From NCBI GenBank assembly GCA_963716735.1, contig OY970321.1:2728001-2792000 (forward strand): a stretch of DNA of 64,000 nt. Reading direction: 5' to 3'. This document shows positions 1 to 7,792 of the stretch, in pieces. The stretch comes from VRUE01 sp963716735 (GTDB taxonomy: Bacteria; Actinomycetota; Thermoleophilia; Solirubrobacterales; 70-9). How positions within the stretch are numbered: the stretch's first letter is position 1; each line of letters begins with the position of its first letter. The notes under the pieces are model-generated. The model ran no database searches. It was not told where the DNA came from and saw only the letters and a program-made list of their open reading frames with translations. A program made the position numbers and the translations under genes.

Positions 1-43
1 ACAGCGCAACGGCGGCACCACGTTTGCGCGACGGGAAGCTCAT
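1..43 (-). CDS. 5' end of an unidentified gene leaving the window
   Basis: On the minus strand an ATG at 43-41 opens a reading frame that stays open to the window edge, beginning MSFPSRKRGAAVAL. Upstream, the reverse complement of 51-56 reads TAGATT, followed by exactly 7 nt before the ATG. This is the same leaderless-type arrangement seen for many other genes here. Only 14 codons are visible, so no function can be assigned. It would be divergent from uppP. Confidence 0.4.
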   Translation of the reverse strand, partial: MSFPSRKRGAAVAL

Positions 44-50
44 GAAGCGA

Positions 51-56
51 AATCTA
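51..56 (-). promoter_or_regulatory. Candidate -10 box of the leftmost minus-strand gene
   Basis: Reads TAGATT on the minus strand, 7 nt before the ATG at 43. The spacing suits a transcript starting at or next to the start codon. No Shine-Dalgarno is seen. Confidence 0.4.
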
Positions 57-60
57 GCGC

Positions 61-162
61 AAGAGCCGGGTGACCCCTCTGCTGGAACTTGTGAGCCCGC
101 TGGGAAACGAACTCCCGCATCGATTCGTCGGCGGGTTCCGGCAGAGGGGTCACCCGGCTCTT
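61..162. repeat. Perfect 22-bp inverted repeat between divergent promoters
   Basis: Arms 61-82 and 141-162 are exact reverse complements and enclose 58 nt. That spacer contains a weaker inner repeat (GGAAC...CCCGC against GCGGGTTCC). The arms lie roughly over the -35 regions of both flanking divergent genes, so both promoters are preceded by the same sequence in the same orientation. It could be a shared operator or a structural hairpin element. It differs in sequence from the family A and B hairpins elsewhere in the window. Confidence 0.75.
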
Positions 163-174
163 GCCTCCTGTCCA

Positions 175-180
175 TAGGAT
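175..180 (+). promoter_or_regulatory. Candidate -10 box of uppP
   Basis: TAGGAT, 9 nt before the uppP ATG at 190, with no Shine-Dalgarno between. Consistent with a leaderless or near-leaderless transcript. Confidence 0.4.
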
Positions 181-189
181 GCCCCGCCA

Positions 190-1032
190 ATGTCTGAGCT
201 AGAGGCCTTGCTGCTGGGAATCGTCCAGGGGCTGACCGAGTTCCTGCCGATCTCCTCATCGGGTCACCTGATCCTCGTCCCCTGGTTGCAGGACTACACG
301 TTCCTGCTCGAACACCCTCACTTCAACAAGACCTTCGACGTGGCTCTGCACGCCGGCACGTTGGTCGCGGCGATCGTCTACTTCCGCCACGAGGTCGTGC
401 AGCTCATTCGCAGCTTCCTGACAGTGGTCCGTGTGCGGTCGATCGAAAGCCCCGACCAGCGGCTCGCGGTTGCGATCGCGGTGGGCACCGTGCCGGCCAT
501 CGTCTTCGGAGGCCTCGCCTCCGGCTTCATCGAAGACCACCTCGGCGAGCCCTGGATGATCGCGATCCAGCTGATCGTCTTCGGCGCCCTGCTGCTGTAC
601 GTCGACCGTCTGCCCCAGCGCAAGAGGCTGGAGGACTCGACGGTCAAGGACGGCCTCTACATCGGCCTCGCCCAGGTTCTTGCCCTGGCGCCCGGCACCT
701 CGCGTTCAGGGATCACGATCACGGCCGCCCGCTACCTCGGTCTCGACCGCGACGCAGCCGCGCGCTTCTCCTTCCTGTTGCTGATCCCGATTGTCGCCGG
801 CGCCACCGTCTTCAAGGCCGCCAGCGCGATCCACGAAGGGCTGCCCAGCGGGGTCGCCGGCCCGATGATCGTCGGCACCGTCGCGGCGGCGATCTCCGGT
901 TACCTCGCGATTGCCTTCCTTCTCCGCCTCCTGCGCACGGCTTCCTACGCGCCGTTCGTCTACTACCGCTTTGTTGTGGGGGTCGCGGTGCTGCTGATCA
1001 TCGCCACCGGTCTCCGCCCCGCCACCTTCTAG
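190..1032 (+). CDS. uppP: Undecaprenyl-diphosphatase UppP (BacA family)
   Basis: A 280-residue integral membrane enzyme that dephosphorylates undecaprenyl diphosphate, recycling the lipid carrier for peptidoglycan and other wall polymers. The two family signatures are present: GIVQGLTEFLPISSSGH near residue 10 and PGTSRSGITITAARYLGL near residue 180. Hydrophobic helices fill the rest and the length is normal. It stands alone, followed by a terminator-like hairpin, at the head of the phosphate cluster. That position makes sense because the reaction releases phosphate on the outer membrane face, but a functional link is inference. Confidence 0.96.
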   Translation: MSELEALLLGIVQGLTEFLPISSSGHLILVPWLQDYTFLLEHPHFNKTFDVALHAGTLVAAIVYFRHEVVQLIRSFLTVVRVRSIESPDQRLAVAIAVGTVPAIVFGGLASGFIEDHLGEPWMIAIQLIVFGALLLYVDRLPQRKRLEDSTVKDGLYIGLAQVLALAPGTSRSGITITAARYLGLDRDAAARFSFLLLIPIVAGATVFKAASAIHEGLPSGVAGPMIVGTVAAAISGYLAIAFLLRLLRTASYAPFVYYRFVVGVAVLLIIATGLRPATF

Positions 1033-1051
1033 GACTCCGCTTCCTGAAAAT

Positions 1052-1082
1052 GCAAACGGCCCGGGGCAGGCGGGCCGTTTGC
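1052..1082 (+). terminator. Hairpin terminator after uppP
   Basis: A 12-bp GC-rich stem (GCAAACGGCCCG / CGGGCCGTTTGC) with a 7-nt loop, 20 nt after the uppP stop. No long T tract follows, as is common in GC-rich actinobacteria. Confidence 0.7.
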
Positions 1083-1258
1083 GACGAGAGAGGAGTCTCG
1101 TGAGGACTCGATATTGCCCGCGAGCCGGCGACCATGGGTGAAAATTCCGATAAGCCTCGTACGGCCCCGACGCCTGGTTTCCGCAAATTACGCATTTCAA
1201 CTTGTAAAAATCCTGTGAAAGCAGGTATTTCGCCGGCGTGCCCAACCGGCCGAGGGCA

Positions 1259-1264
1259 TACAAT
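1259..1264 (+). promoter_or_regulatory. Candidate -10 box of the response regulator
   Basis: TACAAT, 10 nt before the GTG at 1275, lying in an AT-richer stretch. It supports the downstream GTG as the true start rather than the longer open frame beginning at 1134. Confidence 0.4.
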
Positions 1265-1274
1265 CGCCCCGCCG

Positions 1275-2069
1275 GTGAACCAGCAGCAGACCATCAGGCT
1301 CGCGGTTATCGACGACGACAGTGGCTTCGTCACGGTTCTGGCGAAGCGCACCGAGGCGGCGGGTTGGCAGCAGCGCACCCTCGCCGGGGCGATCCCGCCG
1401 GAGGAGCTGGTGGCGCTGAAGCTCAACGCGCTGCTGGTCGACCCCGCGGTTCTCGGCGACGATGCGTGGGCCTATCTCGAGCGCGTCTGCGGGATGCTCC
1501 CCGATCTCGGTGTGGTTGTCTGCACCAGCCGCTCGACCGTCGCCCAGCGGGTCCGCGGTCTGCGCCTCGGGGTCGACGACTGGCTCACGAAGCCCTGTCA
1601 CCCCGAAGAGGCGATCGCCCGTCTCGAAGCTGTCTCGCGCCGCCGCCGCCGTGCCCGTCCACAGGTCGAGGCCGGCCCGGTCATGGCCGGTGAGCTGGAG
1701 ATCCGCTCCGATCGCTTCCAGGCGTTCGTCGGCGAAGTCAGCCTCGATCTGACCAGGCGCGAGTTCGAGCTGCTGCAGCTGCTCGCCGACTCGCCCGGCC
1801 GAGTGCTGGAGCGCGAGGCGATCTACCAGCGGGTCTGGGGTTACGCGATGGCCCACGGCGACCGCTCCGTCGACGTCTTCATCCGCAAGCTGCGCCAGAA
1901 GCTGGAGAAGCTCTCGCCCAGCTGGAGCTACATCCACACCCACTTCGGGGTCGGCTATCGCTTCGATCCCGAGCCGCTTGCCGGCGACGCCGCCATCGTG
2001 CCGCCGTCCGCCGGGCCCCAGCCAGACGGAGAGCCGGTGCAGGCTCCGGACGCCTTCACGGCCGTCTAG
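1275..2069 (+). CDS. OmpR/PhoB-type response regulator, probable phosphate regulator
   Basis: A 264-residue two-component regulator. The receiver domain (about 1-125) has the acidic pocket DDD at 13-15, a probable phospho-acceptor Asp56 (LLVDP) and Lys106 (LTKP). The C-terminal winged helix (about 140-235) has the typical TRREFELLQLLA and RSVDVFIRKLRQKL segments. The GTG at 1275 is chosen because it starts just before the receiver fold and follows a TACAAT box; the frame stays open upstream to 1134. No histidine kinase is adjacent. Its position immediately before pstSCAB-phoU, together with PHO-box-like repeats upstream of pstS, suggests it is the PhoB/PhoP of this organism. That assignment is inferred. 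Confidence 0.85.
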   Translation: MNQQQTIRLAVIDDDSGFVTVLAKRTEAAGWQQRTLAGAIPPEELVALKLNALLVDPAVLGDDAWAYLERVCGMLPDLGVVVCTSRSTVAQRVRGLRLGVDDWLTKPCHPEEAIARLEAVSRRRRRARPQVEAGPVMAGELEIRSDRFQAFVGEVSLDLTRREFELLQLLADSPGRVLEREAIYQRVWGYAMAHGDRSVDVFIRKLRQKLEKLSPSWSYIHTHFGVGYRFDPEPLAGDAAIVPPSAGPQPDGEPVQAPDAFTAV

Positions 2070-2085
2070 ACGCCTCGCTCCGCCG

Positions 2086-2114
2086 CTTTACATCTTTTTC
2101 ACATCTTCGTTACA
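2086..2114 (+). promoter_or_regulatory. PHO-box-like triple direct repeat upstream of pstS
   Basis: Three heptamers, CTTTACA (2086), TTTCACA (2097) and CGTTACA (2108), are spaced exactly 11 nt apart. PhoB/PhoP-family regulators bind tandem 11-bp repeats of this kind; the Streptomyces unit is GTTCACC. The array sits between the regulator gene and pstS, 98 nt before the pstS start. Confidence 0.6.
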
Positions 2115-2161
2115 GGCAGGCAACAAGCTGTCGGCATGCCGCTGAGAGTGTGGCGGGCGAG

Positions 2162-2180
2162 GCCGGTCCTTTGGACCGGC
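2162..2180 (+). other. Small hairpin in the pstS leader
   Basis: GCCGGTCC and GGACCGGC form an 8-bp stem with a TTT loop, 20 nt before the AAGGAG ribosome site of pstS. It may stabilise or regulate the leader. Confidence 0.4.
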
Positions 2181-2211
2181 TGTTGGAGTGAACAAACGAG
2201 AAGGAGACAGA

Positions 2212-3171
2212 GTGACTAGCTCTAAGTGGCTCATGGTCGTCGTTTCCGCTGCCATCCTGGCGCTTGGGGTAGCGGCATGCGGCAGCAGCGACGACGAAGC
2301 GACCGGTGACGGCGGCGGCGATCTTTCGGGCTCCATCCGGATCGACGGATCGAGCACCGTAGCTCCCCTCACCGAAGCGATCGCCGAGGAATTCCAGGCG
2401 GAAAATCCGGACGTGAAGGTGACCGTTGGCACCGCGGGCACCGGCGGCGGATTCGAAAAATTCTGCGCCGGTGAAACCGACATCAGCGACGCTTCGCGTG
2501 CGATCGAGCCCGAAGAGGAAGAGGCCTGCAAGAAGGGCGGGATCGACTACGAGGACGTCCACGTCGCCACCGACGCACTGACCGTGATGATCGACAACGA
2601 AAACCCGGTCAGCTGTCTCACCGTCGACCAGCTCGCTGCTGTCTGGGGCCCGGACTCGAAGATCTCCAGCTGGAGTGAAATTCCCGGCCTGGAAGAGGAC
2701 TTCGACGAGGAGCTGGCGCTCTTCGGCCCAGGCACCGACTCCGGCACCTTCGACTACTTCACCGAGGAAATCAACGGCGAAGAGGGTGCCACCCGCAAGG
2801 ACTACAACAACGTCGGCGAGAACGACAACGCCACCGTCACCGGCGTCGAGGGTTCGCCCGGCGGCATGGGCTACGCCGGCTTCTCCTACTACACGGAGAA
2901 CGAAGGCAAGCTCAAGGCGCTCGAAGTCGACAATGGCAAGGGCTGCGTCGGCCCCTCGGTCGAAACGGCTCAGGATGGCTCCTACGCGCCGCTCAGCCGG
3001 CCGCTCCTCATCTACCCGAGCGACGCGGCGCTGAAGAAGCCCGAGGTCAAGGCGTTTGTCGACTACTACCTCGACAACGTCAACGACATAGCCGAAGCGG
3101 TCGGCTTCATCCCGCTGACCGAAGAGCAGCTCGAAGAGTCCAAGACGGCAGCGGAAAAGGCCGGCGCCTAG
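2212..3171 (+). CDS. pstS: Phosphate ABC transporter substrate-binding lipoprotein PstS
   Basis: A 319-residue extracytoplasmic phosphate-binding protein. The N terminus is a lipoprotein signal with lipobox ending VAAC at Cys23. A Ser/Gly/Asp-rich linker follows, then a periplasmic-binding fold with the phosphate motifs GSSTVAPLTEA and GPGTDSGTFDYF. The GTG at 2212 is chosen over one at 2188 because AAGGAG lies at 2201-2206 and the signal peptide is then of normal length. It is first in pstSCAB-phoU and lies behind a PHO-box-like array, so induction by phosphate starvation is expected. Confidence 0.95.
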   Translation: MTSSKWLMVVVSAAILALGVAACGSSDDEATGDGGGDLSGSIRIDGSSTVAPLTEAIAEEFQAENPDVKVTVGTAGTGGGFEKFCAGETDISDASRAIEPEEEEACKKGGIDYEDVHVATDALTVMIDNENPVSCLTVDQLAAVWGPDSKISSWSEIPGLEEDFDEELALFGPGTDSGTFDYFTEEINGEEGATRKDYNNVGENDNATVTGVEGSPGGMGYAGFSYYTENEGKLKALEVDNGKGCVGPSVETAQDGSYAPLSRPLLIYPSDAALKKPEVKAFVDYYLDNVNDIAEAVGFIPLTEEQLEESKTAAEKAGA

Positions 3172-3186
3172 CGCCATCCGCAGCTC

Positions 3187-4158
3187 GTGATCGGTACCAG
3201 CGGCAAGACGACTCTGGAGCCGGCCGGGGGAAACCCCGGCCGGCTCCAGGCGTCGAGCCGCCGCTACGGCGAGCGGGCGATCCAGGGCGTCCTCGCCCTC
3301 TGCGGCATCCTCTCGGTGCTGACCACGACGGCGATCGTCGTCATCCTGATCGGACCGACGATCGGCTTCTTCGAAGTCGTCCCGGTCGGCGACTTCCTCT
3401 TCGGCACCGACTGGACGCCCCAGTTCGAGCCGCCCAGCTTCGGCGTGTTGGCGACCGTCGCCGGCACCGTCAGCGTCACCCTCTGGGCGATGTTGTTCGC
3501 AATCCCGATCGGGCTCGGGTCGGCGATCTACCTCAGCGAGTACGCATCGCCACGGGTGCGCAAGACGCTCAAGCCGACCCTCGAGATCCTCGCCGGCATC
3601 CCGACCGTGGCGATCGGCTTCTTCGCTGTCACCTTCATCCTGCCCGAGCTGATCCAGCCGCTCTGGCCCGGTGACCTCTTCGGCGGCGCGGTCGGCAAGC
3701 CGTTCATGGCACTTGCCGCCGGGCTCGGCATCGGCCTGATGGTCGTGCCGATCATTGCCTCGATCTCGGAGGACGCGATGTCCTCGGTCCCGCGTGGCCT
3801 GCGCGAAGGGGCCTACGCGATGGGAGCGACGAAGATGGAGGTGTCGACCAGGGTCGTCTTTCCGGCGGCGCTCTCGGGCATCGTTGCCTCGGTCGTGCTG
3901 GCGATCTCACGTGCCCTCGGCGAGACGATGATCGTCCTTCTCGCCGGTGGATCGACCCCCAACTTCACCCTCAACCCGGTCGAGCCGATCCAGGCAATGA
4001 CCTCCTATATCGCCGTCACCGCGACCGGCGACATTCCGGCGGGTTCGATCAGCTACAAATCGGTCTTTGCGGTCGGCACGCTGCTCTTCCTCATCACCCT
4101 GGTGATGAACGTGATCAGTATCAGGTTGGTTCGCAGGTACCGCGAGGTCTACGAGTGA
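3187..4158 (+). CDS. pstC: Phosphate ABC transporter permease PstC
   Basis: A 323-residue inner-membrane permease of the high-affinity phosphate importer, with about six transmembrane helices. The region near residues 200-250 (PRGLREGAYAMGATKMEV, then ISRALGETM) is the conserved permease loop that contacts PstB. The GTG at 3187 is the only convenient start, 15 nt after the pstS stop. Its first codons are covered by a strong hairpin (3214-3249), so translation of pstC is probably throttled relative to pstS. Its stop overlaps the start of pstA. Confidence 0.95.
   Translation: MIGTSGKTTLEPAGGNPGRLQASSRRYGERAIQGVLALCGILSVLTTTAIVVILIGPTIGFFEVVPVGDFLFGTDWTPQFEPPSFGVLATVAGTVSVTLWAMLFAIPIGLGSAIYLSEYASPRVRKTLKPTLEILAGIPTVAIGFFAVTFILPELIQPLWPGDLFGGAVGKPFMALAAGLGIGLMVVPIIASISEDAMSSVPRGLREGAYAMGATKMEVSTRVVFPAALSGIVASVVLAISRALGETMIVLLAGGSTPNFTLNPVEPIQAMTSYIAVTATGDIPAGSISYKSVFAVGTLLFLITLVMNVISIRLVRRYREVYE
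3214..3249 (+). promoter_or_regulatory. 16-bp hairpin with GAAA loop at the pstS-pstC junction
   Basis: Arms 3214-3229 and 3234-3249 pair perfectly around a GAAA tetraloop, within codons 10-21 of pstC. It is not followed by a T tract. Its likely role is stabilising the 3' end of pstS mRNA or limiting downstream expression, so that binding protein exceeds permease. Confidence 0.75.
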
Positions 4159-5096
4159 TGGCCGAGCCGGGTGCAGCCGCACCGCGCAACCGGCTGGCGG
4201 TCGCCGGTGCCAGGGCGACGACGCAGGCGATGCTCAGCAACCAGCCACGCGGTGACGTCATTCGCAACATGGTTTTTGCCGCGCTGCTGATGTTGGCGAT
4301 CCTGATCGCCCTGGCGGGGTTGATCGCACTGCTCGTCCAGGCCTTTGTCAAAGGAGCCCCGGCGTTCAGCCTCGATCTCTTCACCAACGGGCCATCGTCG
4401 ATTCGCCCCGAGAACGCGGGGTTCCGCCCAGCGATCATCGGTTCCCTGGAGCTGATTGCCGGCGTGATTCTCTTCGTCGTGCCAATCGGGGTCGGCGCCG
4501 CGCTCTATCTGGAGGAGTACGCCGACAAGACTCGCTGGTGGAACCGCCTGATCGAGGTCAACATCCAGAACCTCGCCGCGGTCCCCGCGATCATCTACGG
4601 AATCCTCGGGCTGGGCTTCATCGTGCGGGGGCCGCTCGACCTTGGCTTCGTCCTCGCCGCGGGATCGCTCACCCTGGCGCTGCTGGTGCTGCCGATGGTG
4701 ATCATCGCCGCCCGCGAGGCGATCCGCGCCGTGCCCGACTCGATCCGCCAGGGCTCACTCGCCCTCGGCGCCACCAAATGGCAGACGATCCGCCGTCAGG
4801 TCCTGCCCGCTTCCATTCCCGGGATCATCACCGGGATCATCCTCGCCGTCTCGCGAGCCCTGGGGGAGGCAGCGCCATTGCTGCTCGTCGGCGCCGCGGC
4901 ATTCGTGACCTTCGATCCGGAGCCACTCAGCGGCGGCTACACGGCGCTGCCGGTGCAGATCTACAACTACGCGACGCGCCCTCAGGAGGAGTTTCAGGCG
5001 CTGGCCGCGGCGGGCATCATCGTGATGCTCGTCGTCCTGCTAGCGATGAACTCGGTCGCGATCTGGCTACGAAATCGTTACGAGCAGCGGTGGTAG
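4158..5096 (+). CDS. pstA: Phosphate ABC transporter permease PstA
   Basis: The second permease subunit of the phosphate importer, about 312 residues. It has a cytoplasmic N-terminal stretch (about 40 residues), about six transmembrane segments and the conserved coupling loop DSIRQGSLALGATKWQTI followed by SRALGEAAPLL. The ATG at 4158 overlaps the pstC TGA by one base (a GTG at 4155 is also in frame), implying translational coupling. Length and order are standard for pstSCAB. Confidence 0.95.
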   Translation: MAEPGAAAPRNRLAVAGARATTQAMLSNQPRGDVIRNMVFAALLMLAILIALAGLIALLVQAFVKGAPAFSLDLFTNGPSSIRPENAGFRPAIIGSLELIAGVILFVVPIGVGAALYLEEYADKTRWWNRLIEVNIQNLAAVPAIIYGILGLGFIVRGPLDLGFVLAAGSLTLALLVLPMVIIAAREAIRAVPDSIRQGSLALGATKWQTIRRQVLPASIPGIITGIILAVSRALGEAAPLLLVGAAAFVTFDPEPLSGGYTALPVQIYNYATRPQEEFQALAAAGIIVMLVVLLAMNSVAIWLRNRYEQRW

Positions 5097-5106
5097 GGGG
5101 AATAGA

Positions 5107-6012
5107 GTGAGCGAGAAGATGGCGCAGGACGAGAGCAGAGCCGAGACGGGGCGCTCCAACCGCGAAGCCGCGGCGGAGCGTGCGGCGATCGCGGTGCGGC
5201 CGGGCGAGTTCCGCCACGGCTCCTCCGGCAAGCTGGAGAAGGTCTTCGAGCTGAAGGGCGCCGGCGTCCACTACAGCGGCGTGACCGCGGTGCGCGACAT
5301 CTCGATGGACATCCACCGCAACGACGTGACGGCGCTGATCGGCCCCTCTGGCTGCGGCAAGAGCACGCTGCTGCGCTGTCTCAACCGGATGAACGACCTG
5401 ATTCCCGGGGCGGAAGTGCAGGGCGAGCTGCTCTACCACGGCGAGGACCTCTACGGCCCGGCGGTCGACCCCGTTCAGGTCCGCAAGCTGATCGGGATGG
5501 TCTTCCAGAAACCGAATCCCTTCCCGAAGTCGATCTACGACAACGTCGCCTTCGGTCCGCGTGTGCTTGGCAAGAAGGGCGACCTTGACAAGACTGTTGA
5601 GCAATCGCTGCGCGGAGCGGCGCTGTGGGAGGAGGTCAAGGACCGGCTAGACAGCAACGCCTTCGGCCTCTCCGGCGGCCAGCAGCAGCGCCTCTGCATC
5701 GCCCGCTGCATTGCCGTCAACCCCGACACGATCCTGATGGACGAGCCGTGCTCAGCGCTCGACCCGATTTCCACGGGCAAGATCGAGGACCTGATGATCG
5801 AGCTGAAGAAGGAGTTCTCGATCGTGATCGTCACCCACAACATGCAGCAGGCGGCGCGCGTCTCGGACCGGACGGCCTTCCTGATGGTCGAGCTGGACGC
5901 CGATGAGGACAATCGCTGGGGCCGCCTGGTCGAGTACGACGAGACGGAGAAGATCTTTACCAACCCGGCCGACCAGCGCACCGAGGACTACGTATCCGGC
6001 AAGGTCGGGTGA
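5107..6012 (+). CDS. pstB: Phosphate ABC transporter ATPase PstB
   Basis: A 301-residue ATP-binding subunit. Walker A is GPSGCGKST, the signature is LSGGQQQR, and Walker B is ILMDEPCSALDP followed by the switch His in VTHNMQQ. The first 45 residues are a polar extension absent from many PstB proteins; an ATG at 5119 is an alternative start. GTG 5107 is preferred because a purine-rich GGGGGAAT site lies just upstream. It overlaps phoU by 4 nt (GTGA). Confidence 0.95.
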   Translation: MSEKMAQDESRAETGRSNREAAAERAAIAVRPGEFRHGSSGKLEKVFELKGAGVHYSGVTAVRDISMDIHRNDVTALIGPSGCGKSTLLRCLNRMNDLIPGAEVQGELLYHGEDLYGPAVDPVQVRKLIGMVFQKPNPFPKSIYDNVAFGPRVLGKKGDLDKTVEQSLRGAALWEEVKDRLDSNAFGLSGGQQQRLCIARCIAVNPDTILMDEPCSALDPISTGKIEDLMIELKKEFSIVIVTHNMQQAARVSDRTAFLMVELDADEDNRWGRLVEYDETEKIFTNPADQRTEDYVSGKVG

Positions 6013-6707
6013 GCGCTCCGATGGTCGAGCAAACCAGGGTCCACTATCAAGGGGAACTGGAGCAGCTCGAGGCGAGCGGACTCGGTGGTCTCGACCTGGT
6101 TCTAACCGCCTTGGGTCGCACCCTGGAAGCGGTCGAACAGCAGGACGTCGAGCTGGCCCAGATCGTGATCGCCGACGACGATCGCATCGACGGCCGCTAT
6201 CTGGAGGTCCACCAGGCACTGATCACCCTGCTCGCCACCCAGTCGCCGGTGGCGACCGACCTGCGCCTGATCTCGGCGCTTCTGCACGTGCTCAAGAACG
6301 TTGAGCGGATGGGCGATCAGTGCGTGAACATCTGCAAGATGATCCCGTTGACCGGCAACGAGCCGCCGGCGGACGCGGAGATGGTGGGGCTGATCCTGGC
6401 CATGGGCAAGCAGGCCCGCACCCTGATCAGTCAGTCGAAGCGTGCCTTTGAGGATCGCAACGTCGAGATGGCGCGCGACCTGGTCCGTCAGGACGACGTG
6501 GTCGACGACCTCAACCGCGAGTGCTTCCGGCTGGCGCTGGAGATCGGCGACGACGCGGATCGGCGCGAGTGGGCGATGACGATGTTGCTGGCGGCGCGGG
6601 CGATCGAGCGGATCGGCGACAACGCGGTCGACATCGGCGAGCAGGTCGCCTTCGTGGTCACCGGGCTCTTTCGAGAGTTCGAGGACGCTTCGCATCCCAG
6701 CGTGTAG
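6009..6707 (+). CDS. phoU: Phosphate signalling protein PhoU
   Basis: A 232-residue all-helical protein with two PhoU repeats. Each holds an acidic metal-binding motif of the E/DxxxD type, seen in LKNVERMGDQCVNI and ARAIERIGDNAVDI. PhoU restrains the Pst transporter and the sensor/regulator pair when phosphate is plentiful. It is coupled to pstB by a GTGA overlap. A family A hairpin follows immediately. Confidence 0.95.
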   Translation: MSAPMVEQTRVHYQGELEQLEASGLGGLDLVLTALGRTLEAVEQQDVELAQIVIADDDRIDGRYLEVHQALITLLATQSPVATDLRLISALLHVLKNVERMGDQCVNICKMIPLTGNEPPADAEMVGLILAMGKQARTLISQSKRAFEDRNVEMARDLVRQDDVVDDLNRECFRLALEIGDDADRREWAMTMLLAARAIERIGDNAVDIGEQVAFVVTGLFREFEDASHPSV

Positions 6708-6709
6708 TG

Positions 6710-6826
6710 GAGGCGACGGCGGGCACCCCTCCCGGCTCAACTTTTTGGGTGGGACGGGAGCGGTTGTCCGTGGATTGCGGCGACCAAAAAGTACAAGCCG
6801 CCGGGAGGGGCACCCGCCGTCGCCTC
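6710..6826. repeat. Family A intergenic hairpin element, copy 1
   Basis: Outer arms 6710-6735 and 6801-6826 are inverted repeats of 26 nt with two mismatched positions. The 65-nt interior begins with CTCAACTTTTTGG and ends with CCAAAAAGTACAAGCCG. These inner boxes match copies at 7787 and 58903, while the outer arms differ in sequence. It lies 3 nt after the phoU stop and before ppx. It may act as a terminator or processing hairpin, or be a REP/MITE-like repeat. Confidence 0.8.
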
Positions 6827-6865
6827 TTCGGTGTGTCTGGGTTGAGATCCGGGCTGTCTGGGAAC

Positions 6866-7792
6866 ATGACGACTGAGTCCGGGATGCTCTGCGCCGCCAT
6901 AGATATCGGATCGAATACCACGCGCCTGCTCGTTGCCGAGCCGGTCGACGGGCAGTTGAAGAAGGTGATGGAGCAGCGGGCCTACACGCGGATCAACAAG
7001 GCGATCCGCGATTCGGGCGAGATTCCAGCCGAGAAGGCCTCTGAGGTAGCAGAGGTCGTGGCGACGCAGGTTCGGCTTGCCCGTGAGCTGGGAGCTGAGA
7101 CGATCCGGGCGGTTGCGACCGCAGCGGTGCGCGAAGCATCCAACGGCAAGAGCGTCGCAGCGGCGATCGACGAGAAGTCCGGCGTCCCGGTCGAGATCCT
7201 CAGCGAGGAGGAGGAGGGGCGGCTCTCCTTCATCGGGGCGACCAAAACGCTTGGCCATCCGGTCGATGGTCTGGTCGGCGTCGTTGACGTCGGTGGCGGC
7301 TCGACCGAGGTCATCCTCGGCACCGTCCCGGGCGGTGTGCGGGAGGTCCGGTCATGGCGCGTCGGCTCCGGCGTGCTGGCCGACGAGTTGATCGCCTCGG
7401 ACCCGCCCTCGGCGGCCGAGATCCGCAAGATCCGCGACCGGATCGACGATCTCTTCGCCGGCGTGGAGATCGAGCAGCCCGCCCAGGCCGTTGCGGTCGG
7501 CGGCAGCGCGACCTCGCTGCGCCGCCTGGTCGGGGCGGTGCTGGAGTACGAGACGTTGGAGCGGGGGGTACGGGTCCTCTGCGGCGATCCCGCCGCAGAC
7601 GTGGCGCGCCGCTTCGAGCTCGACCCCGAACGGGTGCGCATCCTCGCCACCGGTGTGCTGCTGCTGGAGAAGCTTTCTGAGCTGCTCGGGCAGCCGTTGC
7701 AGATCGGCAAGGGGGGCCTGCGCGAGGGCGTCGTCCTCGATCAGCTCAACGGGAACGCCAATGGCTCTTCGCCAGCGCGGTTGGCGGCCTAA
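6866..7792 (+). CDS. ppx: Ppx/GppA-family exopolyphosphatase
   Basis: A 308-residue phosphatase of the ASKHA fold that releases phosphate from polyphosphate or hydrolyses pppGpp. The motifs are AAIDIGSNTTRLLVAE near residue 10, TAAVREASNG near 90 and VGVVDVGGGSTEVILG near 135. About 300 residues is the short actinobacterial Ppx form without the C-terminal domain of E. coli Ppx. The ATG at 6866 is chosen because homology begins there; the frame is open further upstream through hairpin copy 1. Its stop lies in the arm of hairpin copy 2. Confidence 0.9.
   Translation: MTTESGMLCAAIDIGSNTTRLLVAEPVDGQLKKVMEQRAYTRINKAIRDSGEIPAEKASEVAEVVATQVRLARELGAETIRAVATAAVREASNGKSVAAAIDEKSGVPVEILSEEEEGRLSFIGATKTLGHPVDGLVGVVDVGGGSTEVILGTVPGGVREVRSWRVGSGVLADELIASDPPSAAEIRKIRDRIDDLFAGVEIEQPAQAVAVGGSATSLRRLVGAVLEYETLERGVRVLCGDPAADVARRFELDPERVRILATGVLLLEKLSELLGQPLQIGKGGLREGVVLDQLNGNANGSSPARLAA

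Noticed and set aside
1134..1274. Longer N terminus of the response regulator
   Set aside because: The extra 47 residues precede the receiver fold, contain no domain, and include the probable -10 box TACAAT.
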